From Promerops cafer (lineage: Eukaryota > Chordata > Aves > Passeriformes > Nectariniidae), in NCBI GenBank assembly GCA_013398275.1, contig VZSE01015526.1:550841-614840 (forward strand): a stretch of 64,000 bases of DNA. The letters run 5' to 3'. A model generated the notes under the pieces. That model worked only from the letters and a program-made list of their open reading frames with translations. It did no database searches and was not told the DNA's origin. The translations under genes and the position numbers were made by a program. This document shows, one piece after another, positions 1 to 12,274 of the stretch. Each line of letters opens with the position of its first letter. Position 1 is the stretch's first letter.

Positions 1-3000
1 AGCATTTTCCATGTGGCTGGCACAAAAATCCAGCCTCACCAAGAACTGAGAGAATTAGAAACCAAAAAAGCCAGGCTCCCAGAAGGTATCCAGCTGCATG
101 GGGAAGCCCTGAAACTGGCAGTAGAAAATGCAAAGAAAGGGAGAGTCTAAACTTATCCCATCAGAGTTAAGCCAGATTTCCCTGCACAGTGAGTCTTTCC
201 AGCTATGCTGGCAGCAATCATCTTAGTGTAATTGCTGGGGGGACATGGTGGTTTTAGAAAAGGAGAGCCCACCCTTAAAATATTCTGACTGGGTAAAAAA
301 GATTTCTTTACATGAAAAGCCAGGAGTTGACTTCATTGGTTTGACTGATTAGAAAAAAAGACATTCTTGTGAATATAATATAACTTCTTCTCGAGTATTT
401 TTCTAGGGTTGATTTTTTTTCATTATCATCTAACTTGGGTCTATCAAGTACAGAATTAGGATGAGTTTATATAAAGTACTAATTTACTTAGCCATGACAT
501 TTCTAAAGTAAGATTTATGAAGAGCAGCAGTATCTTTTTTTAAACTGAATCACATACACTAGGCACCTATGTGACCTAGGAAGGGTCTAATAAATATATA
601 TATATTTATCTAAATTATCTTTCAGATTTCCAATCTAAATCCAGACAAATATCATGAAAATGAATAACCACTGACCTTTTAGTTCTCACTGCAATAGCAA
701 CACAAGATGAGCACTATGTCAAATATCTATGAATTAATGACCTCTAGAAATACCTTGCTCTACACAACATTTTGTGGTAAGAGCAGTGAATATGGAGGAC
801 ACCTTGCCCAGACTGAGAAATGGTGACAGCCAGACTGGGAGCTCTGAAAAGCATTTCAGGCTGCTGGTCATGGAGAAACAGCTCCTGTGTGAACAGCACT
901 TTCCAGGCTGAGACAGAGGTTGTTATGCTTTCTTGTCTGGTGACTCTGCTCTTCAAGGTGGCCTTTTTTAACAGTGCAAAGACAAAAGACTTATGTTTGA
1001 CCAAAAAAAGGAAAAATAATTTGCCTCAAGTAGTATACCAGAATGTTGTCTTCTTCTGTAAAAATTCTGCACAGGAACACAGCAGAGAGGTTCTTGCTGC
1101 ATTTGCTGGGAATTGCTGTTGGATTGTCTCCTGGAGGATAATTCTGTATGAAGGTTGTCCTACAAATCTGTAGCTCACATAAATTCCTGGCATGGTTTCT
1201 AATGGCTGGCAGGATACCTTAGAGGACCAACTCAGTAAGTCAAATCCCCCAAGCAAGTCACTTGCACTGTCACAAGCGACCCATCCTGTAAGTGTGGGGG
1301 CTTCCATGTGTTTGGTGCATTCTTGGCAAGGCAGAGTTTGGAAGGGGAGACAACAGGAAGTGTTATGTGGCTGTTTAGGATGTTCTCACTCTCTGGATAT
1401 CTCCCACGGCAGCAGATGTGCCTCACTGGCTTTTGCCCACCCCACCCAGCCCTTCCCTGGTGGCTGCAGCAGAGTGGCTGGGCTGGCAGAGCTCCAGCAT
1501 GTGTCTGTGCTCTGCTTCTTCTGCTCAGAGGTCACATCTCCTGGGCTGCAGCAGACAGGCTGGGCAGTAACCCTGCAAGTCACTGCAGTCCTCTCTCTGA
1601 GCTCAGATGTTGTGGAGAGCAAATGAGAAAGTTCTGGTGGAAGGGCTGGGTTGAGACTTGCTTTTGAATTTGCTTAAATATTTTCCAAATGCTCTTTCAC
1701 AATGCTTGAGTGGCTGCATTCACCTCCCTGATACATCTGACTTGCCTGTACATCTTGCTGGGAGGAGAGACAGGGTTGAGTAATGACGTCCACCTTGCTT
1801 GGTGTTTAAAGGGTCCTTGCCTGGTAGTCACATTTGTAACCCCAGGGAGCAAGACAGAGCACAAATCACACATATGAAAGAGATTTAAAAGAGTAGAGAG
1901 ATCAGAGAAGTTTGGGTAAATACACAAAGTTTAGATTCTAATCCAAACCTCTCTGGTTTGCAAAATGAGTTTGGAAGCATCACAAGAGCAATGTCTTTTT
2001 TTCAGCTCTAGAGTTTCTGGTCCTGACAAGAGTTGGGAAGTGACAAGATTCACATAAACAAGGAAGGGTTATCTGAATCTTCTCCGGACTCATGACAGAT
2101 GCTGAATAAATGTTTAATCTGAGCCTGTCCAGCTAACCCCACTGGGTCAGATTATCTGATGTAGTGGACAAGTGGTTGCTGTTTTTTATTTGTGTTATGT
2201 TAAGCTTGTGTCTTGCCATGGGCTGAGGGAGCTCACCCTAAAACGGGGATCCAAACCTGCAAGAGATCAACAAATGGCAAATGCCGTGACAACCCTGCAA
2301 GCTACCTGTTGAAAAAACTTAATTTTATAAGAATAAAATGATAACATTTCTAGCCCACAGTCAATTGTTTTTAAGCACTATACCGTAGAAAGGAATGATA
2401 AGTTTTAAACAAAGACAAGAGGAAAAAATTCTAGGTTTTTAAGGTACTCCAGCTTCAGACCAGGATCCAGGCTTTATGACCAGGAAAGGAGGAACAAGGC
2501 CCTTTCTGCTGTACATGAGTATTTCAATAGATAGATTGGTATAAATACCAGTCTTTGAGACACTGCTTATGTAAAACTGCTGCTAAAAGCCACGAGCAAC
2601 TGTGTCTACTGCAAATCCCCCATTAAAGCGAGGTATGGGTCTCACTAAATAATCTTTCCCCCCGTCACTTTCCAGCAGCTCATTTCCAGATCTGAACTCT
2701 GGAGCTGACCCCTGTCTCTGTGATGGGCCAAACCAAAAGCCAGATCTGAACACCGCTGAACTCTGGGAAAGTTCAAATCTATCGTTTGTGGTTCAGGTTG
2801 AGCTCTAATTAAAATGGACCAGTTAGAAAGGCAAAAGTCTTAAAACCAAAACAAAACAAATGTTTCACGTGAAAAGTTTTGGATCAGGCTATATAGTACC
2901 AAGTAGTGTTTTTGTCTATCACATGATGTCATGCTCTTCTGGTTAACACAAACTGACAGCATGCACATGCTGCTGTATGAGATACTCCATGCAGACACTT

Positions 3001-3985
3001 TGAATCCAGCTTCAAGAAGAAGACAGTATTCATGGAAATGCTTTTGTGATGTGCAAAACCCCATCAGCAATCTTCCTGCCACTCAGCTCTGAGGGTAGGC
3101 TGCCACCTTTCAAACTTTCCTTGCCCATCCCTTCTAGCACAGTAGTCCAGGGTCTCTCAAAAATCAGTGTCTTGCCTTCTGCGAGTGAAGCTTATGCCTC
3201 ATTATGTCACCAGTATGTGGATTATTGCCACTAATCCCTGAAAATAAACAAGAAGGGCAGAACCTTTGGTTGCATAAGAGGGCAGAGAAAACCCAGCTAA
3301 ATCTCCTGCTCAGAGCTTCTGTTTATACTGTAGTTAATACTACAGTGTAATAATCAAGATGGTTGATCAATGGACAAGGGGAAAGCAAACAAAAGGGAAA
3401 GGAAGTTGGTTTCAGCATTACTGAACTGCTGAAGTGAAAGAAAATGAGAGACAGCAAGGAGAAAGAGAAAGGGAAAGAGGGGAAAAGTGTTAATGCCCCA
3501 TCTCTGGTGTCAGGATGCCACAGTGCACCAGTAGCTAGAAAAAGAGGGAACTCAGACAGGAAGAATTACTCAAAGAATCACAGCACACATACAATAAGTA
3601 ACCAGAATTTACTCTCCCAGTGGGCTTTATTCTGTCCCTTTTATGTTACATATAAGTACTGAACATCAGTTCTGTATTTTCTCTTTGTGAAATTTGAGTG
3701 GACAGTTACCTAAGGTTTTCAAGCTGCCTTCTTCTGCAAACTAAGCTAATAATCCTGCTAGGCCTCTTCTACTGGGATTTTTCACTATGTTTTTTATTCA
3801 GGCCTGGACTCCCTTTTTAGAAGACCGTATTCCTCCACAATATTTCTTTCTTTTCCTTTTCCTTTCCCTTTCCTCTTTGAGTAGGAAGACTTTAACAGCA
3901 ACCAGTTTTGTTTGAGGATACATCCCAAATGTTGTAAGTGGAGGTTAAGTCCCCAGTCATTTCACTTTCTCACTGAAATTAGCCA
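1..3985. other. Intronic, no gene seen
   Basis: Mostly unique-looking, AT-rich sequence. There is a short TA run near 594-609, a GC-richer patch at about 1430-1620 with two copies of a GCTGCAGCAG-type phrase, a purine-rich run at 3440-3482 and a pyrimidine-rich run at 3845-3876. A perfect 7-bp hairpin (ACTGTAG, 6-base loop, CTACAGT) lies at 3327-3346. The open frames here (up to 144 codons) resemble no family I know and are not called. Confidence 0.6.
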
Positions 3986-3999
3986 TCTTTAGTTTCCAG

Positions 4000-4105
4000 A
4001 GAGCAAGATATGAAGTGACTTGCCCAAGGTCACATGAAAAGGTACAGCTGGGAGCAGAGAACAAGTCCATTATCTCCTGGTGCATGCTTTCACCATAAAA
4101 TTATT
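4000..4105 (-). repeat. MIR SINE relic
   Basis: The block aagtgacttgcccaaggtca, followed by acagctgggagcagagaac and later ctcctggtgcatgctttcacca, matches the reverse complement of the MIR core region (TGTGTGACCTTGGGCAAGTT in the forward element). It is clearly diverged and has no tail or target duplication, as expected for an element inactive since early amniote evolution. The ends are approximate. Confidence 0.78.
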
Positions 4106-4109
4106 GTTC

Positions 4110-7100
4110 TTACATTGAACTAGGAGACACAGGTATGTGAAAAAGGATGCAAAGGGAATGGTATTGAGCTTCTCAATGTGATGCCTTCCTCTCAGCTTAG
4201 ATAAAGAGAATGAAAAATTGTTTTATCCATTCTACATGAACACTTCTCAAGTCAAAGAATATTCAAATATTTTCACTCAGGAGATTTTAGTTCATTTTCA
4301 CTGATTAAGTTGTAACTAAAAGAAAAATCTTTCTAATTAATCATTCTTAGCAATATACTAAATTCTATTTACAGCATAATTTTAAAGACACCGTAACAAC
4401 AGAAAGCAATAAAAGACCCAGCTAAGCAAAGGTATGAGATACAATATTTCCTTCTGCATAAGTTTTGTGAGGTTCATGAAACAGGATTGCCAGGAACCTA
4501 GTTATTACTTTGGAATTTTTTTAACGCAAGAAGTAGAGTAGAATGGAAATAGATACCTGCTCATGTGCTACACATGATAATGTACTGATGTCCAGAAAAT
4601 CTAGTTGAGATAATCACATGGTCTTCTGTCATTGTGACAAGCATGGCAGAAAATATGTGCTTGTAGATTTGTACTAATCCTTCTCTGAGTATGAAGGACC
4701 CAGATGCTTAGGAATGAGAAGCAGTCCTGACAGTTTAGGAAAGTTCACCACCTTTACTATACACTTAATGAAATACCATGTCAGATTCTGCCTGGGATAC
4801 TGGCATTAGCAAGTTTCCAAAGTATAGATGTCAAGATTATCCTTCAAAAATGCACTGACAGGTACCCACCGTTGGTAGCCACAGCTGCCACAACTCAAAA
4901 CAGAGATGTGCCAGTGCTCTGCGCTGGCCGCTCCTGGGGTTGGATCCTGTCCTTGCCCTTCACCATCACCAATTTTTCCTGCTTCTGGCCCATCCCTTTT
5001 TCTTTCCCTCTCCCTTCACATGCATTTATAGGTCTACTTCAATCTTTCCCACTTCCTCAGGTCCCTAGCCAGAGAGTTGAAAGGCTTCCATTACAAAGAT
5101 TGAAAACATACTCCATATTAAATGTAACAGGATAGCATGACCAGCAGGTCCATGTTTCAAACACATTCAATTTATATCACAACTGAGAATAAAGAGCAGG
5201 GGAAGCTACTTGGTGGGTTGCTGCAGGCTGTGGCTTCCATTTTTTGTGGAACATGTCTCTGTCACTTGCTAAATAGGTGCACCATCTGGTGGTAATTTTG
5301 GACTCCCACTTCTTAAATTTTCAAAGAGCAGCGGTGGAGCTATGCCACTGGTGGTTGCAGCATTTATTTTTGGGTTTTGCCACTATCTGTCTAAAAGTCC
5401 TCAGCTAAGACAACTTCTGCAGGTACTGCTGGTGATTGAGTACTAAGAACTGGTAGGACTTTAAATAGGGATCAAGTTTCCATGTCTGCTGTGTGGGGCA
5501 AGCAGGTATGACTTTATGAGAAGACCAAAGGCTCTCCTGAGAAACTATATATATAGAGATGGAAAAATTTCAAACACAAGTGAAATTAGGTATTAAGGGA
5601 GTCTAAACTCCCGGGACAGGCAACAGGGACCATTGTGCAGTCAAATTAACATGCAAATCACCCTCTGGAAGCGTTTCTCCCTGTTCTTTGACCATACAAG
5701 GAATACAGCCTGATTAGGTTCCTATCTCAGACATCTGAAGCAAATGCCTGGAGCTGTGTGATGTGAAACTGGGCCAAAGGAAAGAAGTGAGCAAGGGGCT
5801 CCTCATTTTTCTGCTTTTGTTTTCTGAAATCCTTGAATTCAGCAGCAGAGAGAAACCAGTTCTGCCTCTTGTGCCATTCCCCTCAGGAACTTTGTTGCAC
5901 TGACCATGTCTGATGGGACTTAAAATGGAGATCTCTTCTGAACAAGACGGCTGGAGGCTGAATCAGACAGAAAATTTGTTTCCCCATTTTGGTGAAGAAA
6001 TGATTGAACAGGTAAAAATAAGTCATGATCCATGAGTAAACTTTTTTCGTTTTAGCAGCCTGAACAATCTGTAAAGTCTACAGCAGTTGAGCTTCTGTCT
6101 AGAGATAGCAGAGGCTTCTTTCTCCCTGTGCACCAGTGAGCTGTCTGGGGTGAGAGCAAACCAAAAAGACATCTCAGTAATTCAAGCCCATTTAACTGAC
6201 CCTGGCTAAGTCTTAGGAATCATCCTTCTCATACAATCCCAGAATTGGAATTTGAACCTCTGCAGTGGAGAGAGCATTGTAGATAGCAACAAATTACACT
6301 TGTACCTAAAAGTAGTCTCGTAGGTGCACTCCAAGTGGATCTGGGATGGGCAGAAGGACCCATCATCAGATTGATCTTGCATGCTGGCTTTCACTATGAC
6401 TTCTATATTCTGCAAACCACTTGGTTCTGCCTTTAAAAAGAGTCTTTCAAAGCCTCTTTAATAGCAATTACAATGGAGGGTTTAAAGTTAAGCACGTATT
6501 GGGTAAAAAAAGCATGGCTGGAGTCAGTTCCCAGTTTGAATACTGAGAGAATGACTACTTTAGAACTACAATGCTAGATTCACTTTTTTAAGCCTCCAAA
6601 TAATAGATTATAGAGTCCTCTTGCTTGCTTGCTTGCTTGCTTTTTTTAAAGTTTCCTCTTGTTTCAGTAACAATAATATTATTCTTCACAGTATGAACAT
6701 CAGTAAGAAATAAACTACAGTCATGCACAATTTAATCCAATGCTAAAAGGTCAGGCATGATATGCAAGAAGGAAATTTTGTCAATTAGAAAATGAGGTGT
6801 TTGTCAGATGTAATATTTTGCAATACACCAGCCACTTTGTTAGGAAAAGAAATTGCTCGTGACTGGAGGCACGATGGCAAACTGCATGGATCAGTGATCT
6901 AATCCTGAATTCTAAAATACTTGTTTGCAAACCAAAATGTGAGGATAAAAAAATGCTGCATTTTTTGTAATGTTTGTACATGCCTCTCTGCGTTTCAAGC
7001 TTTTCAATTTAGAAACAGATAGTTTACCAAACAGAACCTATCCCTAAGAACAGAGGAGGAAAGGGAGGGATGCTGCTACACATGTAACTCTGAAGTCTAA

Positions 7101-7110
7101 TGTTATGTTT
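4110..7110. other. Intronic, no gene seen
   Basis: AT-rich unique sequence. The only regular structures are a small TA-type palindrome near 5546-5556 and the TTGC array at 6620-6641. Longest frames are under 90 codons with no recognisable motif. Confidence 0.6.
6620..6641. repeat. (TTGC)n microsatellite
   Basis: About five copies of the tetranucleotide TTGC/CTTG in tandem, followed by a short T run. Simple-sequence repeat within WNT7B intron 2. Confidence 0.9.
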
Positions 7111-7114
7111 AGCC

Positions 7115-7172
7115 TGTCCTGCTTGATGTAGAGGTTGGACTAGATGACCAAACCTATCATCTGTAATTCTAG
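7115..7172 (+). mobile_element. CR1 LINE 3' tail, old fragment
   Basis: The phrase tagaggttggactagatgac is the hallmark of the CR1 3' end in birds, here followed by a degraded version of the usual 'ccttccaac ... attctatg' ending. It is a short, 5'-truncated copy with no reverse transcriptase sequence. Confidence 0.8.
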
Positions 7173-7174
7173 GG

Positions 7175-10100
7175 AAGAGATTTTGACAACACACTTGACC
7201 GCAGTAGTAAAGCTCAGGGAAATCTCCAAAGTCATTAGAATCCAAAGTTATTAAGGCATCACACACCAGCAGGTGCTGTCCTGTACTCCCTGTCACCCTC
7301 CATAAAGAACTTCCCCCGCAGTGGCAAGGTTTGGCAGCACCTGCCTGTTTGCAAAGTTACTCTGTACTTAAAAGTCAAATGTTGTATGGTTAATTGCCAT
7401 TTAACTAATTGGGGTTTAGCTGAGTCCCTCTATGAAATTCATCTTCACTTTCAACTTCTGCTCATAACCAAAAGCCAGGAGACTTTTTAGTGGTTCTGGT
7501 GAAACCAGTGGCAAAATTTCTATTGACAGCAATAGGACAAGAACTTGGCCCCTGTCCTTTTGGATGAAGCCCAGCCCCACTTTATTTGACTTTTAATGTC
7601 ATTTGCCTTCCTGGTTTAACCATGCATTACTTTCTAAGTCATTGACCAGTAGGACTGGGATGCTGAAGTAACTAATGAGTCAGCATGCTAAGGTACATTT
7701 GTACTCAGTAATTTTATTAAAAAGTGATATAAAAAAATGACACTAAATGAACATTAATGTTCCTTGGAGGCACTTGGAAGTAAGGAAGTGCCAAGCTTAA
7801 AGCTGCTATGCGAAGTTAGCCCTGTGTCCAAACTTTGGTACAGTATTCAACTAAACCATAGCCTAGAATTTGCATACTATCTTTTCCACAGGACCTCTGA
7901 CTGACTCATCCCAAGGGAAACCAGAAAAGTAATATGGAAAATGTTACCCTGAATAGCTACAGACAAAGCTAAAAGAGAAAAGGAGGACTTTTGTTCTGGC
8001 TAGTGCTGAGCAGGAAATGATCACCACAGACCCAAGGCCCCATCACATGTTCCTGTTCCCTTTCCACTACACCTAAGTACACAAGTAGGATGATCAAATG
8101 CCAAAACTTATGAGTACTCACTCCTCTCCCTCAAAAAATGTTTCTTTTCCATACTGACACTTAGATGGAGCAATTCCATACAATGAAAAGGTCCATTTAG
8201 TTTGGAACCATGGAAATGATGTATTAAGCACCATCCCCATGTCAGTCCATTGGTTTTTCAGGAGATCTGAGGTTTGGGGCCACAGGAAGACAGTGTGTCT
8301 ATATGATGTTTCCTACCAAGCTGTGCAGTGTTATGGGACCTGACATCCCAGAATACCCATGGAAGCATGTGAGAGCAGAGTTCAGGTGATCCAGAGACTT
8401 GAGTCTCCCAAGTTACAGTTCTTGGCAATAATTTACATCAATGCATGGAACAAATTTAAAATTAAGTGCTCTGAAAACAAAAATGGAATTGGTCACAGTC
8501 AGGTATGTCAGTGTATTTAAATCTGAAAATGTCTACGGAAAAGCACCTGTTCCAAGAAAATCTTCACTTTTATATGAAACGGAATGAAACAAAAGCCTTT
8601 TCCTTAGAATGGAAATTCCAGATTTCATTCAGATCAATAATCACCATTTCTCATCCAGCTGCAAGCCACACACAGTTCACCAAGTAATTGTATTACCATA
8701 TTAGTGCTGTGTTTGGATAAGGATATCTGCCTTTTAAAGAAAGTCTGCTGCCAAATAGGTAAATATTTAAATGGCAACAAGAACATTTTAATTTAAGAGA
8801 ATTTATACTGTTCTTCACACACATGGCCCTTGAGGGAAGAGAAAACACAACTGAGCTATACTTGAACTAAACAGTAAAACCTTACAAAAAGACAAGGAAG
8901 TGGAGAAGATAAATTGAGATATACAAAAATCTGTCTCTTCATGGCTGGAAATTATTATATGCTGCAGACTATAGGTACTTTTATTTCTTTTATAGGGAGA
9001 CGAAGAAATAAAGACTATAAAATTAATGTAGCAAACTGACAGTTTTTCTATTAAAGTAAAACAAAATTTATTTCAGTCAACTCATAATTTACCAATGGTA
9101 CCGTCCACTTATGTTTGTCTTTTCCTCTATGATTTACAATGTATTTTGAAAACATTACTAAGGCCTCCCTGAACTATTTTGAGGTTCTGACATCTAAGAA
9201 ATTTTTAAAGCACAGAGAAATTATCACCCAAAAATGTTCAAATTGATTCACCAAGCTGAGAATCCTCCATCCTGTCAAAATAGGATGTTTCTTTAAAACA
9301 ACAGTACTTTCTTAGAATAAAAAGATATTTTTCTTTTTCTAAAAACCTCCAAGTGACAGACATTAAGAGTCTGAACCTACCACTCCCACAATAGCCTGTC
9401 TCCTCAGTTAAAAAAATACAAATTCTTAGCACCTTAGTGGTTTCATAACTTTTTTATTGCTCCTTCAAAACCTCAGCTACCGCCAGCTGGGAGGGTTTAT
9501 TTTCTTATTCTGGTTTGGGTTACTGTCTTACTTTGTTACTTGTGATAGTAAAAAGCTTATCCACCCTTCTACAGTAAGAAAGTATGAACCATTTGAATCA
9601 ACTCCTCAATTTACCCCAAAGATAATAACGCAAACTGAAATGTCCTCTCACATACTTTGCCATGTTATTGCTACATTATCACACCTTTTCCCCAGTGCTT
9701 AGCTTTCAGCTGAGATGAAGTGCACTGAGGAAACTGTCCTGCTAAGGCAGCCTGCCTTTGAGGACTTCTCTCACTGCCTGTAGCATAACTCAGACCAGCA
9801 CGCAGGGCTTTGGGTGGAGCAGCTCAGCTTTGCTCCAGCACGGCCCTTCTACCTCTGTAGGGCAACTGGTGGGACAGCCACTGACACACCAGAATCCATC
9901 TGCAGTCATATATAGCTAAGAAGTGAGAACAAATAGATTGGACATTCTTAAGGTTAAAGATATTTTAGTTTCTCCTTCCAGCAACAACCTGCCAGTTGTG
10001 AAAATAAAGGTGCTGTTTGAGACAATGTAAGAGGAGGCTTTGCAATGACTGTTTGCAAAATGAGCATGTGGAAAAAGTCCACAAATTTGGGGGGTTTTAC

Positions 10101-12160
10101 CTCTTTACTGCCTGCCTCTATATGCCATCCACCTACCTAGCTGCTAGGGGTGGAGGTTCATCGTGCATGCCTTTTTATTTATTTTTTCTTTCATTCAGGC
10201 TAATAATGAGAAAACTCTCCCTCTCCTAATAACCAAGAAATATACATCTTCTTATGCACCACTGTGCTTCTTTTAAGAGTTATGCTTGCTTAAGCTACAG
10301 ATCATTAGATTTGCCATGGTTTTCATAGTTTAACTAAATAAAACGTGCAGATGCAATGACTCCACCTGGCATCTTGGGAAATGGACATCAGCAGTCACTC
10401 CAAGTTGGCTACATGAGCAATAAAGACACAGTTTGTATTGGTCCTACATCATCTTCTGGAGCTGCACACATCCTTAGTACAGATTGCAGCCAATTGAATG
10501 CATCCTGTGCACCTCTCTTGGAATCCCAGACAGCCTGCTGTACTAGGAGCTGAAAGCTGATGCCATGCCCTGAGAAGCCACCCCTCACACTGGAAGGTTT
10601 TTTTCAATATCCTAACACCAACAGAGAAATCCAGATCAAATTACCGAAAACAAATTTATTTCTACTCAGTTGCTTGAATGCTCAAAGGACATTGTTGTCT
10701 GGGCCCATGCTATATGACAACAACAAAAAACCCCAAATTTTTCCACATTAGATCCAAAAGCCACTGTGCAATTGAGGTTCCCATAGCTGACAAATGCCTA
10801 AACCAATCATAGCACCTACTGCTATGACAAAGATAATTACTGCCTTTCCGTCAGTGAAGTGTGTACCCTGCTCTGTATCATATTTAAAATAATCTAATTC
10901 CAACTCATTTTCCCCCTCCAAATTGTTTCCAGCTGTACAATTCCTTTTTTCCCCCCATATTGTTTTTATTGGATATAGTGCAAGTTCGTAAAGATAGATT
11001 TTCCCATAATAAATACACAGATGTTAGAATAATAAACATACAGTCAACCTGATATATGAATATTACTAAGCCTTAACAAACATATAACAAACAACATAAA
11101 TTGATTTTAAAAAACTGAAAATGAGAACATAAAGTAGCAGAGAAAGAAATGGCAGGAGAAAATAAAGGCAAAAATAAGCTAGAAATGTACTTACTTTAGC
11201 AAACTGTCTGGATTCATTTATGGTTCCTTTTATTGACTTGCTGATAGCATTAAAGCACAACTATGGTTGTAAAGCATTCCTAGGAATGCCGACTGTCTCC
11301 ATGTATTGGAAGTTTTCTGCTCACACTGAAAGCCAAGCTTTCCAAGCTGGCCAACTCATACCACACTAGACATTATTGTGCTAGATTAATCCATCTGCTT
11401 GGACCCAAATATCCATTTTTGGAGAATAATGAGCCTCTCTACTCCTCCCATTTTTGGTAGGAAGTTTTTATGAACATTTGGCATCTCGGTTAAACCATCA
11501 TCATAGCCCAGAATAAAAATTACTGGATTCATATGTGGAATCCAAATTTAATTAAGCCTATATATGGCTTGAACAAAGAATAATTTACTGGCTGACACCC
11601 CCTCAGCATGTATGATAAGATGCCAACCTCTTCTCCATGACGCCATCACTTAGATATCTTTCATGCCCAGTTCCCATGTTTCTTCAGGCCTGCAGCTCAA
11701 ACATGGGATGGAGAGGGGACTGACACTGTTACCTGTTTCCAGTACAAACAGAGCAAGAATCGTTGCTGTTCATGAGTATCTCTCCTCCAGAAGTTGCCCC
11801 CCTCCCTTTCCCAGTCTTCCATTTGGAATTCTCCATCCTCTCCCTGGTTTATGTGTGCACACGTACAAGTGCAAGCTTGTAGAGAACGGTGACATCTGAT
11901 TGTGTTTGCCAAAAGTCTTCTTCACCTGGGAGCTAATAAAATCCATGCACAGATTTTGTTTGCATCTAAAACTGTAGGGTTTTTCTCGTATCCCTCTCCT
12001 TTCTGCCTGGAGAGTGGATCAAAAGTTGAGTGAATGAGAAGAGATAGGAAACTTCTTAACATGCTCTTCTCCTAAACCTCCCCTGGCAAGCAGAGCTGTA
12101 ACGTCCCTTCAGATGCATCCTTTGAATACACCAGAAAACTACACATCAAAACAAAGGGTA
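7175..12160. other. Intronic, no gene seen
   Basis: AT-rich DNA with few CpGs. Frames of 60-90 codons occur on both strands, but none shows a domain, signal peptide plus body, or splice context that would support a gene. No tRNA-like B box (GGTTCRAATCC) was noticed. Confidence 0.6.
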
Positions 12161-12164
12161 AGAC

Positions 12165-12270
12165 AAAATAAAATAAAAATAAAATAAAATAAAATAAAAT
12201 AAAATAAAATAAAATAAAATAAAATAAAATAAAATAAAATAAAATAAAATAAAATAAAATAAAATAAAAA
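12165..12270. repeat. (AAAAT)n pentanucleotide array, about 21 units
   Basis: A nearly pure AAAAT tandem about 106 bp long, with a one-base-longer unit near the start. On the minus strand, the sense strand of WNT7B, it reads ATTTT; it yields an artefactual frame of alternating LFYFI repeats that is not a protein. Its length makes it a likely polymorphic site. Confidence 0.97.
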
Positions 12271-12274
12271 AGCC

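Noticed and set aside
2095..2130. gctgaataaatgtttaatct, resembling a MIR tail
   Set aside because: Common AT-rich word with no MIR core upstream.
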